Below, in pieces: positions 42,660 to 53,214 of a DNA stretch of 64,000 nucleotides. Position numbers and translations under genes: made by a program. The notes beneath the pieces were generated by a model. That model made no database searches, was not told the DNA's origin, and worked only from the letters and a program-made list of their open reading frames with translations. The stretch lies in the NCBI GenBank assembly GCA_009746045.1, contig RPFO01000076.1, positions 542,614-606,613 on the forward strand. Reading direction: 5' to 3'. Each line of letters starts with the position of its first letter. Positions within the stretch are counted from its first letter, which is position 1. This DNA comes from Mesostigma viride. Lineage: Eukaryota > Streptophyta > Mesostigmatophyceae > Mesostigmatales > Mesostigmataceae.

Positions 42660-42860
42660 AATCGTGGATCGGACGTGCATAACGTCGCTCCACACGTAAG
42701 CCAGCCATAATTTCAATGCACAAGGATACACATTTCCATCACCATTCATCTTCATCATCCTGAACGACTCGAAAACGCGGAAAAGATAACGGCAGGCTCG
42801 AGCTACCATGGTCCGGATTCTCCCGATTTCTGGCCTGCGCTGGTTGTCTCTTTGATAACG
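42660..42860. repeat. Dispersed fragment shared with the CACTA element
   Basis: Strongly similar to 51205-51385 (through AACGACTCGAAAACGCGG and CCGGATTCTCCCGATTTCTG). A related inverted piece occurs near 50300-50400. Its identity is unknown. Confidence 0.7.
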
Positions 42861-42980
42861 TGCATGTACCAAAAAATTTGTGGGCGCGGTGTACGTATTT
42901 TTCACACTTGATCATCGTGAACCGGCGTGTACCCTCGTCCGGCGCACGCATTACATACTACATACACGTGTACGTACGAC

Positions 42981-43060
42981 AGGACAACAGCTATCTATCA
43001 ATGATGATAGATAGCTGTTTGTCCTGTCGGTCATTGATAGATAGCTGTTGTCCTGTCGGA
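42981..43060. repeat. Compound hairpin
   Basis: GACAGGACAACAGCTATCTATCA and its inverted copies are arranged as three arms around short loops, giving alternative hairpins. Confidence 0.6.
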
Positions 43061-43311
43061 GATAGTACAACAATTACAATACATCATCACTTGATCTTAG
43101 CTTGCAATTTATAAACATTAAATCATCATTTTTAAAAGGAACAAATATAATTGATCATCCACAAGTCCGCCTGTAAGTGGGTGCACACGGGTGTACACTA
43201 CGGGTGTACACAGGTGTACACGCCGGGTGTATTATGTAGTAGAAACAGCCCGGTACATGCTCTACTACCAGTCTGCCACACGCTAAGTGTCGTTGGTATG
43301 TAGCTAGTGGC

Positions 43312-43428
43312 GTGACCCACAACGTCGTTGTGGGTCACGCTCCACTTCGGTCTACTGCCACACGCCGTGTCGGCGCTTGGTATCTACATCTATGTGGTGG
43401 CGTGACCCACAACGTCGTTGTGGGTCAC
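43312..43428. repeat. Two copies of a 27-bp palindrome
   Basis: GTGACCCACAACG-T-CGTTGTGGGTCAC occurs at 43312-43338 and 43402-43428, each followed by the same GCTCCACTTCGGTCTA. A degraded third copy starts near 43521. Confidence 0.75.
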
Positions 43429-43608
43429 GCTCCACTTCGGTCTATGTACTGCCATGCCACACGCTAAGTGTCGGCGCTTGGTATGTAAGCTTATCTTACT
43501 GTATTTAGTCATTTTAGTGGCGTGATCCACAACGAAGCCGATACATGTGTACCCTCATCTGACACTTATGTACTAATACCGTCTCTGACACATATGTAAG
43601 TACTGGAA

Positions 43609-44035
43609 ATGCCGTCTCCCAAGGTACGCAATCTACCGACTTGCGTGCTCAAGGGGCCGGTTTTCCCCCGGGTGCGCACTTCTCAGAATCGCACGACCAC
43701 ACCGCGCGCAACCTGGAGTGTGCGTTTGAAAGAAAACAATGCCATTTCCAAAGGTGTAGGTACGCAATCTATCGACTTTACTAGGGAGTGCGTAACTAGG
43801 GAGTGCGCAAGGGGCCGGTTTCCCCCCGGGTGCGCACTTCTCAGAATCGCACAACCACACCGCGCGCAACCTGGAGTGTGCGTTTGAAAGAAAACAATGC
43901 CATTTCCAAAGGTGTAGGTACGCAATCTATCGACTTTACTAGGGAGTGCGTAACTAGGGAGTGCGCAAGGGGCCGGTTTCCCCCCGGGTGCGCACTTCTC
44001 AGAATCGCACGACCACACCGTGCAACCTGAAGTGC
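43609..44035. repeat. 158-bp tandem repeat, about 2.7 copies
   Basis: Units starting GGGGCCGGTTT recur near 43652, 43811 and 43969. The repeated ORFs here are by-products of the array. Confidence 0.85.
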
Positions 44036-44900
44036 GTGAATTGGCACCGTGCGCGTTTCGGAAATGCACGACTTAGCCATGGCGGCTTTGCACCCGTGCT
44101 TGCAATTTACTGTACGTTTGCGGACGAATTTCCCGGCCAAACTCAGGAAATAGAGCTTATACGTCCCAAATATGATTCGGATCAATTTTTAGCTCGCGGG
44201 GATGCGATTTACCACGTGCCGTCAGTGTTCTTGCTGGGAAAAACTGCGATCAGGCAGGTTCGACGGAATTGATTACTACAAGTGCTTTACGGCGCAACCC
44301 GGCGGGTGTCTAGGTTTATTTAATTACTTGTTATCATGCATCGTCGTTGAATATAGGCAGCGGCAGTAAAGATGTGACGATTTTGACCACCCTGTCACAT
44401 CACAGCTTGTGTGCCGCAAAGTGCCGCTTTTGCGGGCACTGCCTGGGCCAAGGTAACGTTAGCCATGCAAGGTATGGCTGGTTTATCGTTCCCCCATGGT
44501 TTCCTGACGTTTGTAAATGAATTTAATCTTGTGAGGCGTTGTCACTTTTCAGCCTTGATGATCTTTCTCGACCGTTGCCTGGCCCTCTCTAAAGCCCTCT
44601 TTTTTTACCATGCAAATGCCACACCATGGTGTGGTAGTGCATGTTTCTAACGCTAAATGCGTTGAATAACATTCATAGATGTTATTTATTCTTTTGCTAC
44701 GTTCATATTGCGTGATTGTTTGGCCATGGGCTGCTTCAAGGGTGCTTTCAAGCTTATACGGGTGATAGAAAATCTTGGTGACAAACCATGGGCATAATGT
44801 GCCAGTCAGTATGCTGGCCATGTCATGTCAAAATAAACAGTTTAGCCAGGAGGAGGAGGATTATAAGATGCTGAGCTGGGCTTACAACTGTTTAGGGTTT
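44036..44900. other. T1 interior, no gene seen
   Basis: No domain, repeat or splice pattern could be supported. Confidence 0.4.
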
Positions 44901-44904
44901 AGGG

Positions 44905-46160
44905 TTGTGATGGTTGGATGGTTGGGGGCTGCAGCTAGCGTGCGTGGATAAATAGTGGTTGGATGGTGAGGATTTGCTGCCATGTGTGCATGGATGGTGG
45001 TGGGATGGTGGGGGGTTGCAGCCATGCATGCGTGGATGGTGGTGGGATGGTGGGGGGGTGCAGCCATGCGTGCATGGATGGTGGTTGCAACTGCCCATTG
45101 TTCATGATCCAAGAAATTTACGGCTAGACTATGCGAAGTTGAATTGAATTATTTAAATTGAATAGAATTGAATTGAACTGAACTGACTTGAATTGACTTG
45201 AATTGAATTGACTTGAATTGAATTGACTTGAATTGAATTGAATTGAATTGAATTGAATTGAATTGAATTGAATTGAATTGAATTGAATTGAATTGAATTG
45301 AATTGAATTGAATTGAATTGAATTGAATTGAATTGAATTGAATTGAATTGAATTGAATTGAATTGATTGAATTGAATTGTCAATTGAACTGTCAATTGAG
45401 TTGTCAATTGAATTGTCAATTGAGTTGTCAATTGAATTGTCAATTGAATTGTCAATTGAATTGTCAATTCAATTGTCAATTGTCAATTGTCAATTGAACT
45501 AAATTTCGTCTCATTTAATCAGTAAGCTTACTTTAATCCATTAATTATAATCCATGACTTAGAAGTATCAAGAAGTCCCTACATCCCCACCATCAAGGAC
45601 TCCCTACACCCCCATCATCCAACTACCATCCACGCACGCATGGCTGCAACCCCCCACTATCAAACCATCATCCACGCACACATGGCTGCAGCCCACCACC
45701 ATCAAACAACCATTAATGCATGCATGGCAGCATCCCCCCACCATCCAACCACCATCCACGCATGCATGGCTGCACCCCCCACCATCCAACCACCATCCAC
45801 GCACACATGGCTGCAACCCCCCATCTTCCAACCACCATCCACGCACACATGGCTGCAACCCCCCACCATCAAACCACCATCGGCACGCATGCATGGCAGC
45901 AAAACCTCACCATCCAACCACCATCCACGCATGCATGGCTGAACCCCCCACAATCCAACCACCATCCACGCACAACACATGGCTGCAACCCCCCACCATC
46001 CAACCATCATCCACGCACACATGGCTGCAGCCCACCACCATCAAACAACCATTAGTGCATGCATGGCAGCAATCCCTCGCCATCCAACCACCATCCACAC
46101 ACGCATTGCTGCAGCCCCCCACCATTCAAGCACCATCCACGCACATACGCCATCACCTCC
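44905..46160. repeat. Inverted minisatellites around an (AATTG)n array
   Basis: GGATGGTGGTGGGATGG/GCAGCCATGCATGCGTGG units (44905-45090) are the reverse complement of the CCATCCAACCACCATCC/ACGCATGCATGGCTGC units at 45600-46160. Between them lies an AATTG/AATTGAATTGTC array (about 45140-45500), itself nearly self-complementary. The whole could fold into one large hairpin. Confidence 0.85.
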
Positions 46161-47310
46161 TACAGTAATGTCCAACCACCATCCACAAAGCACGGGGCTT
46201 ATGGATTACAAGGCATTCAGCACGCCTGAATGCATGTAAGGCATGGACCACAAAATTTGCAGATGGCATGCTGAGAAAAGTAAAATCTGATTAAAATGTA
46301 GCAATGCCGTTAATAACAGCAATAACGCCTAGAAACTGACCAGTCTTTTGCACGCTTCTTGGAACAAGGACGCCGCCACCAGGCAGGTCAGGTCGGTTTC
46401 CTGACTACGCAATATAGACTCTCTAATACAAACTTTAAAAAATAAATGAAGCACGTGCAGCAAAATCAATGTCTTCCTGGCCAGTTCTCGACAATCTTAC
46501 AAGCACGCCACCGGAAACGTTAGTCAAAATAGCAAAAGCTGCGGGAAATTTGGCGAGGAAACAAAACGGCGAACAAAACGGTAAGAACATCCCGGAGATG
46601 ACGCTAAAACCAAGCCATAACGGACTGTTCAAGCGCAAACAGATTGGTAGATGAGGTGCAGAAAAAGAGCCTTCCGCAGCAGGCCTGATTACCTGCCTGG
46701 CACGCGAGGAAAGCGAGTTAACCATGGCAGGCTGGAATGCGCTTCGCGCAGGCCTGCTTACTTTACCTCCGAAGGAAACCGGAAATGGCCACAAATCAAA
46801 GCTAATTCGCTTGATTCCTATTTCCTCACTTTAAACCCCTCCCTTCTGCGTCGTTCAATACCAGGAATCTTGGCTATCACTCTGGCAAGAAGCCAATCTA
46901 ATATATTCATCGCGGCCAGATTTGCGAATCAGACCCCCTCGCAACCGTGGGTTAAAGAAGGGCAGCGGTCTTTCATACCTAATGCATATTTCGTCAACAA
47001 AACATCTTTTGGAGTATCTTTCATACAGCATCGATCTCCATAACTTTTTTGCATTTCGGCCGACAAATTAGGCAAGTTTTCATGGAACGCGCACCGCCAT
47101 GGCCACCTTCGCACGTATACACTACACAGCCAGGCCCCTTTTACGTTCTGTACTTCTGTAGGTACATTACGTGTTGGGCCGGTGGTCAGCTCGTAACAAG
47201 TCAGTCAGTCTGTCTCGTGCGGAACTTCAAGTACGAAATTCGCCACCACTTTGGGCCGTATCGGTCCTTGGTAGTTACGCAACAAACATTCGATCGGTCG
47301 CCGTGGAAAG
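46161..47310. other. T1 right interior, no gene recognised
   Basis: Overlapping ORFs on both strands (46435-46794 minus, 46651-47043 plus) have no recognisable motif. Nothing else is visible before the right TIR. Confidence 0.35.
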
Positions 47311-47356
47311 TACCATTGTTGCGTAACTAGTTGCGTTACCGCGGGTTGGTACTGTA

Positions 47357-47879
47357 CGGCGCGATTCTCCTGCAGCCCCTCCTGGAGTGGGATGCCCGTC
47401 GTCCAGCGCCCCTCCCGGGCCAGGGCCTGGACTCCCGTGGCCATCCTCCCCCTCGGGCTAGCGACTACCTAGAGACGTTCGGGTCGCGACAGTGCGCTCG
47501 TCGGTGGCGCTCACGTGAGGTTCGGCACATCCGGTTGTGGCCGGCTAACGTGGAGCCTCTGATAGATCTGTTCTTCTCTACGGGTTTGCGTCCCCGGATC
47601 CGGTACCATCGCCTACTCCTGCGGGCTCTCTGTTTGATCGCGGTAGAGCCTTTCCTATGCCTCTTTGCCTGTGGCTTCATGGAGTGGGCCCGTGGCCAGG
47701 TCGTTCTTACGCAGCATAGGTATTAATGGGCCTTTCTGGGCCTTTTTCCTGATGGCGTGTGGGCCGATGTTTTCCTCACTGTAGATAGGCATGACAAGGC
47801 CGATGATGTGGCCCACTACCAGGCGTATCTGGATGTTCTGCTGGCCTCGCGTGGCACTTACCAGACTGATGGCAACTAG
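47357..47879 (+). pseudogene. E2 ORF5 remnant, right part
   Basis: The C-terminal block resumes after T1 (LLEWDARRPAPLPGQG, RHIRLWPANVEPL, LFACGFMEWARG). TAA replaces a Tyr codon near 47725. Downstream it ends with the family C-terminus at TAG 47877-47879. Confidence 0.85.
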
Positions 47880-48252
47880 ATAGAGGGCCTTAGGCCCGAC
47901 CTGAGGGTGTTGTCCCTCCGGTATATAGAGTCGCCCTCATATTCTGGCCAGTTGATTGGTCGTTCTTGGTCCTTGGTACTGATTTGTTTACTCTGTGTGT
48001 CCTGCCCAGTGCCGTCCCCCCCGGCAAGGACTCCGTTCCAGGCAGTTAGGGGAACCTCCCACCAGGCTTGGTGCTGGCTAACCCTACACCACCCGGCGTG
48101 GTGGTGGAGACCGTGTGAACTATTGGTGCTTTGTATCTTGGATGGCCTATCGATTGTGTTGGTGTGTGCTGGGTGCATTAGGTTTTTCCTACCCCTTTGG
48201 TTTCCTCCCCGTGCGTAGGGAGAGGGCTCCCTACCTTTGTGGGGGGGGGAGG
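47880..48252 (+). other. E2 3' untranslated tail and polypurine tract
   Basis: A roughly 370-bp noncoding tail shared by all four copies, with a small GAGGG...CCCTC hairpin near its start, followed by the polypurine tract G9AGG (48241-48252) at the LTR border. Confidence 0.7.
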
Positions 48253-48826
48253 TGTTACGTCGCGTAACTTTTGTTGTTGTTACGGACGTAAATTAGGTCC
48301 CTTGTTGCCTCAGCCATTCCGGAGCAGTTCGCTGACTTTCCTAGGCTTACGTGTAGTAAGGACCTTTTGGCCGGTCGGTACCGGGCCTTGTGACGTGGCA
48401 ATTGTACAGTATGGTGGTTCGGTGCAGTCGCGCCGCGCTGCGTACTTTAGTAGTGGTCCTTTTATCCTGCGTGTGAACCTTGTGGACGTGCGTTGGTCCT
48501 GTGGGCGAGGGTCGATGTCGGCCCGAGCATACACGCCTGTCGGCGATCATTTATGCAGCAGTTGTCCTTCGTGAATGGCACTCGGCGTGTGTTAAATGAA
48601 TTAACACATTTAGGCTTGGGTCACGGCAGTGTAGTATTGTTTCCTTCGTAGTACCCTGGTTTTATTCGGTATATGGCGTATTATAAGGGAATGCATTGAG
48701 AAGCAGCGTCGTCGCGTCCTAGGTCTTATAGCCAATATAGCTCCTCACTCCTCGGTAGGTGCCTCATCACTAGTTTAGGTAAGGTTAGGCGAGATGTTTG
48801 GGATAGAGTCGAGCCAGGGCGTAACA
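48253..48826 (+). repeat. E2 3' LTR
   Basis: 574 bp, about one base different from the 5' LTR, followed by TSD CCTAC. Confidence 0.93.
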
Positions 48827-48831
48827 CCTAC

Positions 48832-48882
48832 CTGGATGTCCTGCTGGCCTCCCGTGGTACCTACCAGACGGATGGCCATTAG
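48832..48882 (+). CDS. E1 ORF5, last 16 codons after E2
   Basis: Joining 34605 to 48832 keeps the frame and ends with a family-typical C-terminus at TAG 48880-48882. Confidence 0.75.
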   Translation: MDVLLASRGTYQTDGH

Positions 48883-49253
48883 ATAGAGGGCCTTAGGCCC
48901 GACCTGAGGGTGTTGTCCCTCCGGTATGTAGAGTCGCCCTCATGTTCTGGCCAGTTGACTGGTCGTTCTTGGTCCTTGGTGCTGATTGGTTTACTCTGTG
49001 TGTCCTGCCCAGTGCCGTTCCCCCCCCGGCAAGGACTTCGTTCCAGGCAGTTAGGGGAACCTACCACCAGGCTTGGTGCTGGCTAACCCTACACCTCCAG
49101 GCGTGGTGGTGGAGACCGTGTGAACTATTGGTGCCTTGTATCTTGGATGGCCTGCTGACTGTGTTAGTGTGTGCTGGGTGCATTAGGTTTCCTACCCCTT
49201 GTTTTCCTCCCTGTACGTAGGGAGAGGGCTCCCTACCTTTGTGGGGGGGGAGG
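48883..49253 (+). other. E1 3' untranslated tail and polypurine tract
   Basis: Same tail as E0, E2 and E3. The polypurine tract G8AGG is at 49243-49253. Confidence 0.7.
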
Positions 49254-49826
49254 TGTTACGTCGCGTAACAATTCGTTGTAGTTACGGACGTAAATTAGGT
49301 CCTTTGCCTCGGTTGTCCCTAGGTTTACGTTTAGGCTCCTACCGGGACATTATTGTCCTCGTAACAGTACTGTGGTACATTGGGTGCCGTTGGGCGCCGC
49401 GCCGCGTACTTTACTAGTGGTCCTGATCCTGTGGTAGAATGTAGTGGACCAGCGTGCATCAGTAGATTTAGTGGACCAGCGTGCACCTGTAGGCGAGGGC
49501 CATGTCGGCCCGAGCGTGTTGGACCGTTGGTGACCATTTATGCGCGTTCTACCCCTTGTGTGTGCACTCGGCGTGTGTTAAGTGAATTGACACATTTAGG
49601 CTTGGGTCACGGCAGTGTAGTTGTGTTTCCTTCCTCTATTCCTGGAGTAAACGGGTTTTGATAAATGGTTGTATGGCGTATTATAGTAACACTTACGTAA
49701 ATGCATTGAGATCAGCTCCGTCACGTTCGTCTTTCGCCAGAGGGTTAAGTAGAGGAGGCCTGACCAGTTTAGGTAGTATCAGGCCCATTAGAGGTAGAGG
49801 TGGAGGTAGATATCCGCGGCGTAACA
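49254..49826 (+). repeat. E1 3' LTR (573 bp)
   Basis: TGTTACG...CGTAACA ends, followed by TSD CACAG at 49827-49831. Confidence 0.93.
49673..49826 (+). CDS. ORF0, LTR-encoded N-terminal half (E1 3' LTR)
   Basis: ATG 49673 opens 51 codons plus one base, ending exactly at the LTR boundary. The peptide reads AYYSNTYVNALRS, SRSSFARGLSRGGLTSLG, then RGRGGGRYPRRN. E0 (6199-6352) has the same length and phase, and E3 matches closely on the minus strand. Substitutions between the copies are largely synonymous by eye, which suggests selection on the protein. Reading from a 5' LTR it would join the leader part seen at 35180-35385. Confidence 0.55.
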
Positions 49827-49831
49827 CACAG

Positions 49832-51450
49832 ACCCCCTTTCTCCTTCATGCCAAAGGCATGTCGCAGCTGCTATTGGACCCGATAAACGATCCGGCAATC
49901 TGTGGGTGCAATAAGACCCATGTGAGCATATCATAACGGGTGCATGGGCAAGTGATCTGAGCATTGCCATGACGTAGCATGGTTGTACAAGGACTAAGCT
50001 AAGGCTATGGCTGGTTGTGTACCGTGTGTTAGCGGTGCACGTGACTAGGTATAATGGCTCAGCTAGGCAAACATTCTAGGCATGGCTGCCATGGCGGCAG
50101 AGACTGCCAATGATTACAAGCTAGGGCTATTCTAGCCCGCAGGGGGCGTCCACATCTCGTGGTTGATCATCAGGTCCCCGCCCCTCCAGTAAACCTTGGG
50201 ACGTCAGGATTGTTGATTCCCAGCACGTTGAACGCGTTGTGTCAGCACAGCGATCCCCCCTGCATCCAAACAAAGGCACACCGATAACCAAGAAAAGAGT
50301 ATGCAAATGTGCAGCCTTGTTCATTGAAATTATGGCTGGCTTACGCAAAGAGCGACTGTAAGATGACCTATACAGTGGGGCCGGAAACAGCTTGCTTGAT
50401 CAGGGCGTGTTTTTCGAGCTTCACTGGCCGGGAGTGTCTAGTGGTGAGAACCATTGCTGCGATCGCTTTCCCACCATTTACGAGGAAATACCCGCAAATG
50501 AAAAACCACTGAAACGGTCTAGCTTGATTCAGTCATTGCATTAGCCACATGCCATCATGCATGTTTCCAAACGTCCAAGAACTGCCCACGGTGCAAATGC
50601 AAAAATCCGGAGGACACGACCTCATTGCTTCATATTTGTATGCAGAAGAATAAAAAAGTAACATGCATTAAGGGCCCGCCTGCATAAAGGGCCTGAATTC
50701 TGATGCGGGCCCAACGGCAGCACCGCCAAAGCAGATAAGGGCCCGCAGTCTGATGCGGGCCCCACGGCACCACCGCCATAGCAGAGCTCGAAGGTCGTGG
50801 TGCGCGTGAAACGTACGTACCTATGCCCTTTGTCGGTAGGTGCCGTTGGGGTCAAATTGGGTGCCGCCAAAATCGGGCCGACGCGTCAATAGACTGAGGC
50901 CGTCGATGAGTGCCATCATGCGGCTTGGGTCACTTCTGTTGGAGAACTTCAGCTAAGTTAACTTAACGCAAACCACTGGTCGCCCGCGTCGGGAACCGGC
51001 CCAACGGCTCTCCCGCAACAGAAAATTACGCGGCATACTGCATAAGTCGTCGGATGGTTACATTTCGACGGTCAAGATTTCATGATGAGGTTTGCGTTCA
51101 ATTTGCCGCAGTTTGCCGCCCAGAGAAAGTAGTTGTTGGACTCGTTGCCCACGATGAAACACAATCAAGCAAGCCGTTTCCGGCCCCACCGTGTAGGTCA
51201 TGTAGTCGCTCTTCACGTCAGCCAGCCGTAATTTCAATGCACAAGGCTACACATTTCCATCTCCATTCATATTCATAATCCTGCACGACTCGAAAACGCG
51301 GACAAGATAACGGCAGGCTCGAGCTACCATGGTCCGGATTCTCCCGATTTCTGGCCGCCTGCGCTGGTTGTCTCCTTGATATTGGCAACTCTCTCCGGTA
51401 AGAGATTTTCCGCAGTTTGGCTGTTTCGAAACGTTGATTAAGTGAGATGA
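49832..51450. other. CACTA-element interior right of E1
   Basis: No transposase or other gene recognised. It contains a ~65-bp tandem pair (about 50668-50790, GGGCCC...CACCGCCA units) and the 51205-51385 fragment shared with T1. A short related inverted fragment lies near 50300-50400. Confidence 0.45.
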
Positions 51451-52402
51451 GTTGTACAAGCTAACGCTTATACTTTTTATGCGCAAACCTTTTAGCTAAG
51501 GTTAACGCATATTCTTACATCCTGCGCAGGATGTAAGAATATGCGTTAACCTTAGCTAAAAGGTTTGCGCATAAAAAGTATAAGCGTTAGCTTGTACAAC
51601 TTAAAATCTTTGCGCGTTGGGGCGGAATATTAAGCGGCTCCCTAACTAGGGTTTACTTCCGCATCGACTTACTAATTCGATATCGAATTACTGATTCGAT
51701 ATTAATTAATCCCGGGAAGGTCCGATATCTACCTCGCTAGGCGATTAATTAGGTCCGACCGGTGCCCCGGCGGATCCTCCCAAATAATCCCTACTCGGCA
51801 CTGGCCCCACGAGGTTTCGAACCCATGACTTCCGCGCCGCGCCGGTTCTAAGTTGTACAAGCTAACGCTTATACTTTTTATGCGCAAACCTTTTAGCTAA
51901 GGTTAACGCATATTCTTACATCCTGCGCAGGATGTAAGAATATGCGTTAACCTTAGCTAAAAGGTTTGCGCATAAAAAGTATAAGCGTTAGCTTGTACAA
52001 CTTAGAACCGGCGCGGCGCGGAAGTCATGGGTTCGAAACCTCGTGGGGCCAGTGCCGAGTAGGGATTATTTGGGAGGATCCGCCGGGGCACCGGTCGGAC
52101 CTAATTAATCGCCTAGCGAGGTAGATATCGGACCTTCCCGGGATTAATTAATATCGAATCAGTAATTCGATATCGAATTAGTAAGTCGATGCGGAAGTAA
52201 ACCCTAGTTAGGGAGCCGCTTAATATTCCGCCCCAACGCGCAAAGATTTTAAGTTGTACAAGCTAACGCTTATACTTTTTATGCGCAAACCTTTTAGCTA
52301 AGGTTAACGCATATTCTTACATCCTGCGCAGGATGTAAGAATATGCGTTAACCTTAGCTAAAAGGTTTGCGCATAAAAAGTATAAGCGTTAGCTTGTACA
52401 AC
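51451..52402. repeat. 952-bp nested palindrome: three 150-bp palindromes in a larger one
   Basis: A perfect 150-bp palindrome (GTTGTACAAGC...GCTTGTACAAC, centre TGCGCA) occurs at 51451-51600, 51852-52001 and 52253-52402. The two 251-bp spacers (51601-51851, 52002-52252) are reverse complements of each other, so the whole is one palindrome centred at 51926/51927. Each spacer carries, next to the central palindrome, a tRNA-like segment with a box B-like GGGTTCGAAACC (minus strand about 51795-51850, plus strand about 52003-52058). Confidence 0.92.
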
Positions 52403-53214
52403 TAGATGCCTTCGGATCAGGAGACTCACACAGCCGCGAAATCATGCCAAAGGTCATATGTTCGATCCCTTGCTGGTAGCTTCTGAGCTTTCTTATTTTC
52501 TGTGTTCCGCGGAATCTCAGATTTGGGCCGCTAGCGTTTTCACGTTTGTTGCTTTCTGATCCGACGACAACGTTGTGCCTTGCTCGTGTGACATCTGGCG
52601 CATGGTGTGATTCATGTGTATGGTGCTGCCTTGCCACATGGGGCTGCTTTGCCATAAGAGTGAGTGTTGGGTTCTACACATTTGCTGCATGGGCCGTTAG
52701 GTGCTGGTGAGCTCTTCCTTGTAGAACGCTTACATCTATGTCAAGGATCTGATTTCTTTTCCTCTTGCGTATATTGTGTCGGTTTGTTTATTTCTTGCAG
52801 GGACCACGAGAGTAAAATGCAAGCGGTTCCACTTTCAAGTCAGCATGTGACGCCCTGTCGACCGGCACGCTTTGTTAGCTAGCTACCAATGATATAGTAT
52901 TTGATGATAGGCATTGAATGCGGAAGATGTCATAACGCCATAACAGACTGTGTTGAACAGGCATTGAATGCCGAAGATGTCATAACGCCATAACAGACTG
53001 TGTTGAACAGGCATATTTGAATGCCGAAGATGTACATAACGCCATAACAGTGTTGAATAGTTGAATCAACGGGTTCTTGCAGCTGTAAACATTAAAATTA
53101 TTCAAACATTTAATGAAAAAATCATTATTGTTCGTGCTGTTTTGAACAGCGGTTGTTACTGGCACTGCATGCATGTGTCTGCTGCCAGCATATTGCATTA
53201 TGGGTGTGTTTTTC
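52403..53214. other. CACTA-element interior, with a ~50-bp tandem triplication
   Basis: GCATTGAATGC(C/G)GAAGATGT...CATAACAG units repeat three times (about 52910-53055). No gene is recognised in the remainder. Confidence 0.55.

Larger units (their letters stand above)
42094..47354. mobile_element. T1: 5.3-kb non-autonomous TIR element, TA target
   Basis: A perfect 37-bp terminal inverted repeat starts CAGTACCAACCCGCGGTAAC and is flanked by TA (42092-42093, 47355-47356; GTAC with an alternative border). The empty site is readable in the E1 and E3 ORF5 copies. CAGT plus TA fits Tc1/mariner or pogo-type transposons. I find no transposase. The interior holds hairpins, a 158-bp tandem repeat, inverted minisatellites around an AATTG array, and a piece shared with the CACTA element. 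ORFs on both strands (such as 46435-46794 and 46651-47043) show nothing recognisable. Confidence 0.85.
34606..48826 (+). mobile_element. E2: defective chromovirus inserted in E1 ORF5
   Basis: Flanked by the duplication CCTAC (34601-34605, 48827-48831). Removing it restores the E1 ORF5 frame. The LTRs (34606-35179, 48253-48826) are 574 bp each and differ at about one site. They belong to another LTR subfamily (CTTTTGTTGTTG after TGTTACGTCGCGTAA). ORF1 and gag are intact. Pol has a frame break and a nonsense codon, most of integrase and the front of ORF5 are deleted, and the ORF5 remainder holds the TIR element T1. It was therefore probably mobilised in trans. Confidence 0.93.
25084..49826 (+). 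mobile_element. E1: chromovirus LTR retrotransposon, interrupted by E2
   Basis: It is flanked by the 5-bp duplication CACAG (25079-25083, 49827-49831). The order is truncated 5' LTR, leader with the ORF0 C-terminal half, ORF1, gag, protease-RT-RNase H, integrase with chromodomain, ORF5 (split by E2 at 34605/48832), 3' untranslated tail, polypurine tract, and an intact 573-bp 3' LTR. The 5' LTR lost its last ~242 bp, together with the primer site and about 61 bp of leader, so this copy can no longer be replicated normally. The overlapping 331 bp of the two LTRs differ at about one site, so the insertion is recent. Small indels also break gag, the gag/pol link and the pol/integrase link. Confidence 0.93.

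Noticed and set aside
45153-46239. ORFs in the AATTG and CCATCC arrays
   Set aside because: Repeat-derived; both strands are open.
51795-52058. Functional tRNA genes in the palindrome arms
   Set aside because: A box B-like sequence is present but the T-stem pairs poorly and no 5' half or acceptor is found.
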